Assembly: GCF_000205165.1 (NCBI RefSeq)
Contig: NZ_GL883885.1
Coordinates: 3,317-67,316, forward strand
Origin: Paraprevotella xylaniphila YIT 11841
GTDB taxonomy: Bacteria; Bacteroidota; Bacteroidia; Bacteroidales; Bacteroidaceae
Direction of reading: 5' to 3'
Length of the DNA stretch: 64,000 bases
A model generated the notes under the pieces. That model saw only the letters and a list, made by a program, of their open reading frames with translations, had not been told where the DNA came from and did not search any database. This document shows positions 45,433-54,147 of the stretch, piece after piece. Position 1 is the first letter of the stretch. Every line of letters starts with the position of its first letter. The position numbers and the translations under genes are program-made.

Positions 45433-46854
45433 ATGGAAAACAAGGCAAAGGATACAGACGGCTTGCTCGCCCTCATCCGCGAAGGCCGCCCCATGACCTT
45501 GGGTGAGCAGTTGCGCCTGACAGCAGCCTTGAGCGTGCCTGCCATCGTGACCCAACTCTCGGCCATAATCATGCAATATATTGATGCCGCAATGGTGGGC
45601 AGCCTCGGTGCGGACGCATCGGCCTCCATCGGGTTGGTATCCACCACCACGTGGCTTTTCTGGGGATTGTGCGCCTCTGTTTCCACGGGATTTTCCGTGC
45701 AAGTGGCCCACCGCATCGGAGCGGGAGACTGGGGAAATGCCCGTTCCGTGCTGCGCCATTCCGTAACGGCGGTACTCACATTCAGTGTGGCATTGGCAGC
45801 CATCGGCGTTTCCATCAGCGAAAACTTGCCCCGGTGGTTAGGCGGTGATGCTGCCATCCACGCCGGCTCTTCGCTTTATTTCCTGATATTCTCGCTTTTC
45901 CTGCCCGTCCTCCAACTGAATTTTCTGGCCGGGGGCATGCTGCGCTGCAGCGGCAACATGCGCGTCCCCAGCACGGCAGGCGTGCTGATGTGCGCGCTTG
46001 ATGTGGTATTCAATTTCTTTCTCATCTTTCCGGAACGGGAACTTTCCCTCGGAACACAGTCCCTCCAACTGCCCGGTGCGGGATTGGGCGTGGAAGGTGC
46101 CGCCCTGGGTACGGGGTTGGCAGAATGCGTGGCGGCATGCCTCACGTCATGGCACCTCTTCACCCGGTCATCCGGACTGAAAATCCAGGAATGGCACGGG
46201 ACGCACCATTTTCCCATGCGGACCACACTGAAGAATGCCGTCCGCATCAGCCTGCCGATGGGTTTGGAGCATGCCGTCATCTGCGGGGCGCAAATCATGA
46301 CCACGGTCATCGTGGCCCCGTTGGGCATCACGGCCATAGCGGCCAATTCTTTCGCCATCACGGCCGAAAGCCTCTGCTACATGCCGGGATACGGGATAGC
46401 GGATGCCGCCACCACCTTGGTAGGCCAAAGCCTCGGAGCTGGCAGGCGAAAGCTCACACGCCGTTTTGCCTACATCACCGTCTTCGCGGGCATGGCCATA
46501 ATGGGACTCATGGGCATCGTGATGTACGCCTTCGCCCCACAAATCATCGGCACCATGACCCCTGTGGACGAAATACGGGAACTGGGCGTGGCGGTACTCC
46601 GCATCGAAGCCTTCGCCGAACCCATGTTCGCCGCAGCCATCATAGCCTATGGCGTGTTCGTCGGCGCAGCCAACACCCTCGTCCCCTCGCTGATGAACTT
46701 CTTCAGCATCTGGGCCGTACGCATCACACTGGCTGCCGCACTCGCCCCCTCCATGGGACTGAAAGGCGTGTGGATAGCCATGTGCATAGAATTATGCTTC
46801 AGAGGCATGATATTCTTAGTCCGGCTGAGAGGAAAACGGTGGATGAAAGTCTGA
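45433..46854 (+). CDS. MATE-family multidrug/toxin efflux transporter
   Basis: A 473-residue inner-membrane protein with 12 predicted membrane segments. MATE features: LSVPAIVTQLSAIIMQYIDAAMVGSLG in the first helices (cited in part), VQVAHRIGAGDWG, LNFLAGGMLRCSGNMRVPS and GYGIADAATTLVGQSLGAGR, the last being the internally repeated half-signature. It exports cationic or organic compounds using a Na+ or H+ gradient. Coupling with a sugar acetyltransferase suggests a detoxification unit under AraC control, which is inference. Confidence 0.94.
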   Translation: MENKAKDTDGLLALIREGRPMTLGEQLRLTAALSVPAIVTQLSAIIMQYIDAAMVGSLGADASASIGLVSTTTWLFWGLCASVSTGFSVQVAHRIGAGDWGNARSVLRHSVTAVLTFSVALAAIGVSISENLPRWLGGDAAIHAGSSLYFLIFSLFLPVLQLNFLAGGMLRCSGNMRVPSTAGVLMCALDVVFNFFLIFPERELSLGTQSLQLPGAGLGVEGAALGTGLAECVAACLTSWHLFTRSSGLKIQEWHGTHHFPMRTTLKNAVRISLPMGLEHAVICGAQIMTTVIVAPLGITAIAANSFAITAESLCYMPGYGIADAATTLVGQSLGAGRRKLTRRFAYITVFAGMAIMGLMGIVMYAFAPQIIGTMTPVDEIRELGVAVLRIEAFAEPMFAAAIIAYGVFVGAANTLVPSLMNFFSIWAVRITLAAALAPSMGLKGVWIAMCIELCFRGMIFLVRLRGKRWMKV

Positions 46855-46905
46855 AAAAAACAAGCTTGTGAAGTGCCGCCATGCGGATTTCCGGAATTCG
46901 GGTCA

Positions 46906-46956
46906 TAACATCCGTAATCCGTCTACCCTGAAACTTCAGGCATATCCGTAACTTTG
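46906..46956 (+). promoter_or_regulatory. Operator-like motif and -7 box before the DUF3737-malY operon
   Basis: TAACATCCGTAAT (46906-46918) then GTCTACC (46921-46927), matching the 44777 site at 19 of 22 positions. The -7 box TAACTTTG (46949-46956) starts 21 nt after the motif, the same spacing as the other site. This box also excludes the reading-frame start at 46954. Confidence 0.6.
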
Positions 46957-47034
46957 CCTGTACAAGAAAACCGTATGCCGGAAAAATGCTTTTCCGAAAG
47001 ACAAAAAGACAAACCCTTAAACCCATATTACAAT

Positions 47035-47907
47035 ATGCAACTGATAAAAGACATGGAATTTGGAGGCGAACGCCCTTTGTTCGCCTCACACGACCTGCAT
47101 CTGGACCACGTGGTCGTACGTGCCGGGGAGTCGGCCATCAAGGAATGTAGCAACATCCTCGCCACTAACTGCCGCTTCGAAGGCAACTATCCGTTCTGGC
47201 ACGTACATGGTTTCGTCATCGACCACTGTTTCTTCGACGTGGGAGGACGCTCCGCCCTGTGGTATTCCGACCATTTGAAGATGACCGACACACGCATCGA
47301 TGCTCCCAAAATGTTCCGCGAAATGACGGACATAGAAATCGAGAATGTGGAAATCAACGATGCCGACGAAGTTTTCTGGAGATGCAACCGGTTGGACATA
47401 AAGAACCTGAAGCTGCACGACGGGCGATACCCGTTCATGTTCAGCCGCAACATCCGCATAGACGGGTTGGAAAGTGATAGCAAATACGTCTTCCAGTACG
47501 TGAAAGACGTTGAAATCCACCATGCCAGGATTACCACAAAGGATGCGTTCTGGGAAGTGGAAAACGTCACCGTGTACGACTCTGAACTGAACGGCGAATA
47601 CTTGGGATGGCACTCGCGCAACCTGCGTCTGGTGAACTGCCACATCACGGGAGAACAACCGCTCTGCTATGCCCGTGATTTGGTACTTGAGAATTGCACT
47701 TTCGGCCCGGAATGCGACCGCGCTTTCGAGTACAGCAGCGTACGGGCCACCATCAACGGACCGATAAGCGGCGTGAAAAATCCCTCTTCCGGGTGTATCA
47801 TCGCCGAAAGCTACGGCGACATCATCCTCGACGAAAACATCAAGGCACCTGCCGACTGTGAACTTAAACTTCGGGACGAACAAACTTGTTTCAGCGACTG
47901 CGTATGA
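47035..47907 (+). CDS. DUF3737 family protein (right-handed beta-helix)
   Basis: A 290-residue cytoplasmic-looking protein made almost entirely of short parallel beta-helix coils (DHVVVRAGESAIKECSNI, IEIENVEINDADEVFWRC, VEIHHARITTKDAFWEV). The aromatic and acidic pattern and C-terminal NPSSGCIIAESYG match DUF3737, whose function is unknown. The ATG at 47035 is used since the longer frame begins in the promoter. Its stop overlaps the malY-like start by 4 nt. Pairing with the aminotransferase hints at a shared pathway. Confidence 0.88.
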   Translation: MQLIKDMEFGGERPLFASHDLHLDHVVVRAGESAIKECSNILATNCRFEGNYPFWHVHGFVIDHCFFDVGGRSALWYSDHLKMTDTRIDAPKMFREMTDIEIENVEINDADEVFWRCNRLDIKNLKLHDGRYPFMFSRNIRIDGLESDSKYVFQYVKDVEIHHARITTKDAFWEVENVTVYDSELNGEYLGWHSRNLRLVNCHITGEQPLCYARDLVLENCTFGPECDRAFEYSSVRATINGPISGVKNPSSGCIIAESYGDIILDENIKAPADCELKLRDEQTCFSDCV

Positions 47908-49070
47908 AATACGATTTTGACGAGATAATTCCCCGCCGCCATACGAATTCCTACAAATGGGACAGCGCGGCGGACAGCGACGTACTTCCTTTATGGGTGG
48001 CGGACATGGACTTCCGCACGGCTCCCGCCATCACGGAAGCCTTGGCCGACCGCGTGGGACACGGCATCTTCGGTTACACGCGGGTACCCGACGAGTATTA
48101 TGAAGCCGTCTGCGCGTGGTTCAAACGCAGGCACGGATGGGCCATTGAAAAGGAGTGGATGATTTATACCTCCGGCGTAGTGCCTGCCGTGTCCGCCATC
48201 ATCAAGGCTCTGACCGTGCCGGGCGACAAAGTACTGGTGCAGACGCCCGTCTACAACTGCTTCTTCTCCTCCATCCGCAACAACGGTTGCGAAGTGACAA
48301 GCAACCCGCTCGTTTACGAAAACCATACCTACCGCATCGATTTCGAAGACTTGGAACGGAAAGCCTCCGACGAACAAGTAAAAGTGATGCTGCTCTGCAA
48401 TCCCCATAATCCCGCCGGACGAGTGTGGACAAGGGAGGAACTGATGCAAATCGGCGAAATCTGCCTCCGCCACAACGTGACGGTGGTGTCCGACGAAATA
48501 CATTGCGAACTGACCTACCCGGAACATGACTACACTCCTTTTGCCTCCTTGCCGGAAACATTCACGGGACATGCCGTCACCTGCATATCCCCCAGCAAAG
48601 CATTCAACATCGCAGGACTGCAAATCGCCAACATCGTGGCTCCGGACGAAGAAATACGCCGCCGAATCGACAAAGCCATCAACATCAACGAGGTGTGCGA
48701 CGTCAATCCTTTCGGAGTAATCGCCACCATAGCCGCATACCGCAAGGGGGAGGACTGGCTAGACCAACTGTTGGCATACCTGCAAGGGAATTACAGGTAT
48801 ATGGAAGAGTTCTGCACGGAACACCTTCCGGACTTTCCGATTTGCAAACTGGAGGGTACTTATTTGGTATGGATGGACTGCCGCACACTGGCCACGCCTT
48901 CTGCCGAACTGGAACACCGCCTGACCCGGGAAGCCCGGCTTTGGCTCAATGCCGGAGCCATGTACGGCAAGGAAGGCGAAGGCTTCATGCGTTGGAACAT
49001 CGCCTGCCCTCGTGCCATACTGGCAGAAGGCTTGGAACGTTTCAAAGATTTTATCGTCCATAAAACATAA
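47904..49070 (+). CDS. MalY/PatB-family aminotransferase (cystathionine beta-lyase type)
   Basis: A 388-residue fold-type I PLP enzyme. MalY/PatB signature: YDFDEIIPRRHTNSYKWDSA, LPLWVADMDF, NPHNPAGRVW and the PLP lysine in ISPSKAFNIAGLQIANIV. It commonly cleaves C-S bonds of cystathionine or cysteine to release homocysteine, pyruvate and ammonia. It overlaps the DUF3737 stop by 4 nt and so is under the same AraC-type promoter. No terminator was recognised downstream. Confidence 0.92.
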   Translation: MKYDFDEIIPRRHTNSYKWDSAADSDVLPLWVADMDFRTAPAITEALADRVGHGIFGYTRVPDEYYEAVCAWFKRRHGWAIEKEWMIYTSGVVPAVSAIIKALTVPGDKVLVQTPVYNCFFSSIRNNGCEVTSNPLVYENHTYRIDFEDLERKASDEQVKVMLLCNPHNPAGRVWTREELMQIGEICLRHNVTVVSDEIHCELTYPEHDYTPFASLPETFTGHAVTCISPSKAFNIAGLQIANIVAPDEEIRRRIDKAININEVCDVNPFGVIATIAAYRKGEDWLDQLLAYLQGNYRYMEEFCTEHLPDFPICKLEGTYLVWMDCRTLATPSAELEHRLTREARLWLNAGAMYGKEGEGFMRWNIACPRAILAEGLERFKDFIVHKT

Positions 49071-49108
49071 TAACTTCTAAAAAGCTATAGCCCTTTCGTT
49101 TTATTCCC

Positions 49109-49116
49109 TATCTTTG
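49109..49116 (+). promoter_or_regulatory. -7 promoter box of the Cys-rich exported protein gene
   Basis: TATCTTTG, a perfect TAnnTTTG match. The implied leader is about 70 nt long. Confidence 0.6.
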
Positions 49117-49191
49117 CTGTACGAAGGCAAGGCTCTGACTTAGGACTGAAAAGCCAAATTAGACAAGGTGTTTAACGAAAAAAGAAAACGG

Positions 49192-49476
49192 ATGAAAAAG
49201 TTCTTATTGAGTTGCGCGGTGCTTCTAAGCGCAGTGTCCTTTACCGTTTATGCCGCACAGGAAAACAACAAGGACAAAAAAGACAAAAGGGATAAAATAG
49301 AATGCTGTTGCAAAGACTGCACCTGCAAGGATTGTACGTGCAAGACGGATTGTTCGGAATGTGCCGGATGCCGTAAAAACGAAGAATGCAGCGAGTGCAG
49401 GGATTGCAGGCACGAAGGACATTGCTGTGACTACGATCACCACCGCAGAGGAGGCTGTTGCGGAGGCGGGTGCTAA
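49192..49476 (+). CDS. Exported Cys-rich small protein, possible metallothionein-like
   Basis: A 94-residue protein: signal peptide (MKKFLLSCAVLLSAVSFTVYA), a Lys/Asp-rich linker (KDKKDKRDK), then about 58 residues with 18 Cys and several His: repeats of KDCTC, CSEC, CRDC, HEGHCCDYDHHRRG and a terminal CCGGGC. The density and CxxC spacing suggest binding of soft metals such as zinc or copper, or extensive disulfides, in the periplasm. No family is recognised with certainty. It has its own promoter and stands alone. Cloning-artefact-free reading is supported by the clean signal peptide and ATG at 49192. Confidence 0.85.
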   Translation: MKKFLLSCAVLLSAVSFTVYAAQENNKDKKDKRDKIECCCKDCTCKDCTCKTDCSECAGCRKNEECSECRDCRHEGHCCDYDHHRRGGCCGGGC

Positions 49477-49479
49477 TCC

Positions 49480-49676
49480 CCTTCCGGCATGATGGCCCAT
49501 CGCAGAAACCCCGTTTGCATGTCGAAGATGACAAGACATAAGAACAAAAGAACATATCTTTCTCGTGAAAGTTATCTTGCTTTTTGGTTCGTATGTTCTT
49601 CTGCCCTATAGGTTTCAAGATGTTTGAAAGCAGGAAATAGGCTGTTTTCAGGTGTTTCTGCAAGAAAAGCATATAC
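49480..49676. other. Intergenic stretch before palindrome C
   Basis: No gene, promoter or convincing terminator hairpin is recognised here; the Cys-rich gene's transcript would run into the palindrome at 49677. Confidence 0.5.
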
Positions 49677-49770
49677 AAAAACGAATCTGCGCCAAACGAA
49701 AAATTGTTCTCCTGTGATTGATTTTTCGTTTGGCGCAGATTCGTTTTTCATTCTCCTGTAATCAATTTCA
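49677..49770. repeat. Large palindromic intergenic element, copy C
   Basis: A perfect 28-bp inverted repeat (arms 49677-49704 and 49721-49748) with constant core TCTGCGCCAAACG. The 16-nt loop contains TTCTCCTGTGATTG, and a second module TTCTCCTGTAATCAAT (49751-49766) follows the right arm. The variable piece CCTGT differs from AGCAGA in copy A and AGCCGA in copy B but is duplicated within the element in each case. It lies between the convergent Cys-rich and CE12 genes and can act as a terminator in both directions. Confidence 0.85.
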
Positions 49771-49843
49771 AGAGCTTAACCATCTGAAAACCAAGCTTAT
49801 GCAGAAGAAAAAGAAATCAACAGCCACGCATCCAAAGGACAGG

Positions 49844-51178
49844 TCAGTTGCCATCGGGTTTCTGCATCTCCACAAAGGGGCTTTCGTCCCAACGGAACGC
49901 ATCCGGACTATCCGGCACGGAAGGCCGGAAAGGCTGCACGTCTTCGCGAAGGTGGTCTACAAAAGGCAGACAGGCTTGTTTCATTCCTTCGACAACACAC
50001 CGCGCTATCTGGTATGCCCCGTAAGGATTGAAATGGGTGTTGTCGGCCAAAGCTTTGGCCTGCCCCGGATAAGTACCGGCCGGATAATGCACGAAAGCCC
50101 TTTTGCTTCCTTCCTCGCCCAAAGCCTCAAACAGGACGCGCGTCATTTCCTGCAAATCTATCAAAGGCACCTGCTCCCGTTCGGCCACCCAATGCACGGC
50201 ATCGGGATAGTCGGCGTGTGTGGACCGTATCTTCCCGTCCTTGAAAGCCCGACGGCAGGTCGGGGTCACCAACACAGGATGTCCGCCACGCTGCCGGACT
50301 TCGTCAATGAACGTTTTCAGGCTTGTGGCGAAGGAATAATAAGCTCCCCTTCCCGGCCCATTTTGTTTCTGGTCGTTGTGCCCGAACTCCATGAACATGT
50401 AGTCGCCCGGTTTCATTTGCGACAAGGCTTTCTTCAATCGTCCGGCACGGATGAAAGTGTCGGCACATTCGCCGCTCTCCGCATAATTGGCAAAGCATAC
50501 TTCCGCATCAAAGAAACGGGGAATCATCTGTCCCCAACTGGCCCACGGCTCTTCGTCCTGGTCCACCACGGTAGAGTTTCCAGTCAGGAACAGGGTCGGG
50601 ACACAGTGGTCCGGTTCAATCCGGATGGCCGCACACTGCGGACGGTCACCGTTGACTTCAATCGTAAGCTTGTCATCCCAGTTCAGCTTGGATCGTTCAC
50701 GCGGTTTGATACGCACCGCCTCGGTATCGGAGATTTTCGGTGTACGTTTGTTGACTGTGAAAGTAAACGTGCGGAACTCCCCTTTCTTCGTCGGCACGCT
50801 TTCCAAAAACAAGCGGCGCGACTCCGCCCGTACCGTGGTAACGCCCGCCTCCTTGCGGTTGCCCAAAAGCACCGTGACGCGATAGTTCCCGTCGGGTACC
50901 TGTACGGAGACATAATAAGGCCGGTCTCCGCTTTCGTCCGGCGAGGCGAGCAGGTCATAGCCGTACCCTTTCTCCGGCGTATAACGGTCTTCGGGAGACA
51001 GCCGGTGTTCGGTCAACGGTGCGGCAGACGACGTATCGCCCTCCCCCAACAGACGTTGCACCGGTACACGCTTGTCCGAAGTCAGTTGCAACAGGTAACC
51101 ACCATCGGCAGCATGCAACACGGAAAATCCCGTGCCGCATGCCCATAGGCCTAATATAATAAAGTGATGTCGCATCAT
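49844..51178 (-). CDS. Rhamnogalacturonan acetylesterase-like SGNH hydrolase (CE12), exported
   Basis: A 444-residue protein with a signal peptide (MMRHHFIILGLWACGTGFSVLHA), an N-terminal beta domain (about 25-185) and a C-terminal SGNH hydrolase domain. Catalytic blocks: LFLTGNSTVVDQDEEPW (block I; the usual GDSL is GNST, Ser nucleophile), FGHNDQKQNG (Asn block) and DNTHFNPYGA (Asp-His). This is the CE12 rhamnogalacturonan acetylesterase pattern. Its start overlaps the GH2 stop by 4 nt; it is the last gene in the GH105-GH2-CE12 operon. Confidence 0.88.
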   Translation of the reverse strand: MMRHHFIILGLWACGTGFSVLHAADGGYLLQLTSDKRVPVQRLLGEGDTSSAAPLTEHRLSPEDRYTPEKGYGYDLLASPDESGDRPYYVSVQVPDGNYRVTVLLGNRKEAGVTTVRAESRRLFLESVPTKKGEFRTFTFTVNKRTPKISDTEAVRIKPRERSKLNWDDKLTIEVNGDRPQCAAIRIEPDHCVPTLFLTGNSTVVDQDEEPWASWGQMIPRFFDAEVCFANYAESGECADTFIRAGRLKKALSQMKPGDYMFMEFGHNDQKQNGPGRGAYYSFATSLKTFIDEVRQRGGHPVLVTPTCRRAFKDGKIRSTHADYPDAVHWVAEREQVPLIDLQEMTRVLFEALGEEGSKRAFVHYPAGTYPGQAKALADNTHFNPYGAYQIARCVVEGMKQACLPFVDHLREDVQPFRPSVPDSPDAFRWDESPFVEMQKPDGN

Positions 51179-54120
51179 TTCTTGGCATTAAGTTTCGGTT
51201 TCAACTCATCGGGCGAATCGTTGGTGTACATGTTCACCTTGGGAGCTTCTTTGGTGAAAAGGTCTTTGACGTGCTGCAAATCCACCGTGTATTGCGGGCG
51301 GAAATCGTCCGACTGCATGTAAGCGATGACGGCTTTGCGCATCTGGGCGATAACGGGTACCCCGCTGTCCGCATCCAACGGCATGGTAGTCATCATCAGC
51401 CGTCCGCCCGCCACGTTGGCTTCAAACAGCATACCGATCTTGCGGCTCAGGAACCACGTGTCGATGCTCTGTACGATCGGTTGGAAATCAGCCGGAAATT
51501 CCGTAAACTGCATGACCTGTTTGCGGTTCACCAAGTCCCACCACTGCATGTCGCTGTAGTAATCCGTGGGGAAGTTCCGGAAGAGCGGATGGTTGCTTTC
51601 GATGTAAAGCCCGGTGGTGTGGGGCGGACGCATCTTGAACCAACTCGTGTTCCAGAACACGGGCGTGAACTGTTGCACGATGTCCTTTCCATAAGTAATC
51701 TTTCCGGCTGCCGCCACCAACACCTTGCCTCCTGCCTTCAACACTTCTTCGGCCTGTTTGTCCAACGTGTCCGTGATGTACACGTCGCCGGTGTCCATGC
51801 AGGCCAAATCATCCAACGTCGTCTGAGGATACACCCAAAAGTCCCAATGGTTCCTGCTGCGCACTTCTTCCTTGCGGCCATCGAGGTCATACGTCCCCTT
51901 CAGCATCACCTCGAACACCATTTGCCGAGGCACATCTATCTTATCCAAAGAAACCATCACGCTGCCCAAACCGATGTTGTTGCCCAAAGCCACATCACCG
52001 TTGTACAAAGTCCCTTCCGTATACGTTTTCCCGTACTTGTCGCAGATGCGGTAAGACACTTCTGCGTCACGAATCGCCGCTTTGCCATAATGGGCCACCT
52101 CGACCGCCGCCGTAAAAGCGTCCCGGTTCCAATAGGTGAACTTGGGAATGCGCGCCAACAGCACCGTCGGCGAACAGAATTCACGGAAGTCTTCCGGTGA
52201 ACAGTATTCCTTTTCGTCAAAAAAGACATCCGTCAATCCCACCAAGGCCGTACCCTGCCCGGAGTAGTCGTTCAGGGCCAACAATTGGAATCCCGCATAA
52301 TCCGGTGTACGCAAGGTCCGTTCAATCTCATGTTTGTAGCATAGGGTTTGCAGCTTGCCGGAAGCCATCATGAACTTGTGCGCCATTCCGCCCATGTGAT
52401 TGTCGTTCAGTATGTCGCGGAATATCTCGAAGTTTTTGGCTTTGTTCACCCCCGTGTACTTACTGATTTCATCGAAATTAGGGAATACGCACCATTGCCC
52501 GGTCTCGTGGGAGACGAAAGGCACACTCACCGTGTCGATTTTCGCGCGGAAGTCAAACATGCTCTCCGGTGCACGGCGGCGCCATTCGTCCAATCCGCGC
52601 ACACCGGCTTTCACATGGTACATGCTCTTAGGCTGCCAAGCCCAACCGCCTCCGACCGACGCGCCGGTGTATACATGACGGCTGTCCGTCTTCTTCCAAT
52701 AGTCCACGAAATCGCTCACCCAAGCCACCCAGTTGCCCGCCGGTTCGTTGCCGCAGGCCATCATGCAAAACGAAGCATAATTGCCATACGCCTTGTTCAT
52801 GCGCTGTGTTTCTTCCATCAAATAACGGTCGATGTACATTCCGTTCCCCAGCTTCACCCCGTGGTTCGGCCAACTCGGTCCTTCGGGCTGCAAATAGAAT
52901 CCCACACGGTCGGCCGCCGCAAAGGCGGCTTCGGGCGGACAGAAAGAATGGAAACGCATGTGGTTCAGCCCATAGCTCCGGCAAATGCGGAACACCCGTT
53001 CCCACGACTCCTCGTCCATTGGGGCGTATCCTGTCAATGGGAAATCGCAGTTCTCCACCGTGCCGCGCAACTGGATGAGCCGACCGTTCATATAAAACAT
53101 CTTCCCGTCTATCTTGAACTCACGCATCCCGAAAGTACGGGTCTGTTTGTCCGTCCCGTACTCAGAGGAGACTTCTGCCGTCAATTCATACAATGCCGGA
53201 TTGAATTCATCCCACAACTGCATTTTCTCGCCCATGTCCAACACGACCTCTACTTCCGCCTGTCCTTTTTTCAGCTTCACCCGGCGGGACACAACCGGTA
53301 TCTCGTGCACCACATCGGTATTGAAACTCTTGGCCGACAACTTGACCTCGGCATCAGGACGTCCTTTGCCGCGATGTAGCTTCAAACGTATCCGCACGGT
53401 GGCCGTACGGTCATGTATGTTCGGATAAACCTGTATGTCTTCGGCATACAGAAGAGGCGTGCTCCGCAATTCCATACGTCCCACCACACCGTTCCAGTTT
53501 CCCTGTGTCTGGTCGGTCACGCTATGCGAGTCCGCTCCTACACAAACGCCGTCGATACGGTTGCTGACGCGCAACGCCAAGGCGTTTTCCCCGCTTTTGA
53601 CAAAATCAGTCACGTCATAACAATGAGGCACGCACAAGCTGTTGTCGCCCCCGACTTTCTTTCCGTTGACCCACAATTCCGTCTCGATATGCGGACGCTC
53701 AAGATACAATACGACACGACGGTTCTTCCAATCAGCCGGTACTTCCACCATCCTTCGGTACCAGGCCGTCCCCACATAGTGGCGGTCGGGCGTCAGGAAA
53801 AACGGCAACTTGAAGTTCTCTTCCCGACGGTATTTCTCCATGTAAGGGTTATAAAAATAGGAACTGTCGTAGAGCGACCCTGTCCACTGCGTTTCCACCG
53901 ACGGCCTGTCGCCCTTCAAACGTTGCGGCATACTGCCGGGTAACAAGATACGGTCTTCCAAAGGCCGGTCGTACCACTTATCAGCTGTTCCCTTATCAGC
54001 CCTGTCGATTTGAAACTCCCACTGTCCCGCCAAGTCCAAACGACCCTGTGCGGACAGCTTCCCACCGTAAGTCAAAGCGAGCATGGCAAAAGCCGATGCC
54101 CAAATGTGATGTTTGTTCAT
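51175..54120 (-). CDS. Glycoside hydrolase family 2 enzyme, exported
   Basis: A 981-residue GH2 protein: signal peptide (ends near LSAQG), sugar-binding jelly-roll domain (about 50-215, ELWVNGKKVGGD), Ig-like domain, TIM barrel (RGTVENCDFPLTGY) and C-terminal beta domains. The likely acid/base Glu is in MACGNEPAGNW and the nucleophile in FVSHETGQWCVF. GH2 covers beta-galactosidases, beta-glucuronidases and others; context with GH105 and CE12 suggests side-chain removal from rhamnogalacturonan, but the specificity is not readable. It lies 27 nt downstream of the GH105 gene. Confidence 0.9.
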   Translation of the reverse strand: MNKHHIWASAFAMLALTYGGKLSAQGRLDLAGQWEFQIDRADKGTADKWYDRPLEDRILLPGSMPQRLKGDRPSVETQWTGSLYDSSYFYNPYMEKYRREENFKLPFFLTPDRHYVGTAWYRRMVEVPADWKNRRVVLYLERPHIETELWVNGKKVGGDNSLCVPHCYDVTDFVKSGENALALRVSNRIDGVCVGADSHSVTDQTQGNWNGVVGRMELRSTPLLYAEDIQVYPNIHDRTATVRIRLKLHRGKGRPDAEVKLSAKSFNTDVVHEIPVVSRRVKLKKGQAEVEVVLDMGEKMQLWDEFNPALYELTAEVSSEYGTDKQTRTFGMREFKIDGKMFYMNGRLIQLRGTVENCDFPLTGYAPMDEESWERVFRICRSYGLNHMRFHSFCPPEAAFAAADRVGFYLQPEGPSWPNHGVKLGNGMYIDRYLMEETQRMNKAYGNYASFCMMACGNEPAGNWVAWVSDFVDYWKKTDSRHVYTGASVGGGWAWQPKSMYHVKAGVRGLDEWRRRAPESMFDFRAKIDTVSVPFVSHETGQWCVFPNFDEISKYTGVNKAKNFEIFRDILNDNHMGGMAHKFMMASGKLQTLCYKHEIERTLRTPDYAGFQLLALNDYSGQGTALVGLTDVFFDEKEYCSPEDFREFCSPTVLLARIPKFTYWNRDAFTAAVEVAHYGKAAIRDAEVSYRICDKYGKTYTEGTLYNGDVALGNNIGLGSVMVSLDKIDVPRQMVFEVMLKGTYDLDGRKEEVRSRNHWDFWVYPQTTLDDLACMDTGDVYITDTLDKQAEEVLKAGGKVLVAAAGKITYGKDIVQQFTPVFWNTSWFKMRPPHTTGLYIESNHPLFRNFPTDYYSDMQWWDLVNRKQVMQFTEFPADFQPIVQSIDTWFLSRKIGMLFEANVAGGRLMMTTMPLDADSGVPVIAQMRKAVIAYMQSDDFRPQYTVDLQHVKDLFTKEAPKVNMYTNDSPDELKPKLNAKK

Positions 54121-54147
54121 GAAAATTAGGTTAATAAAACGATTATA

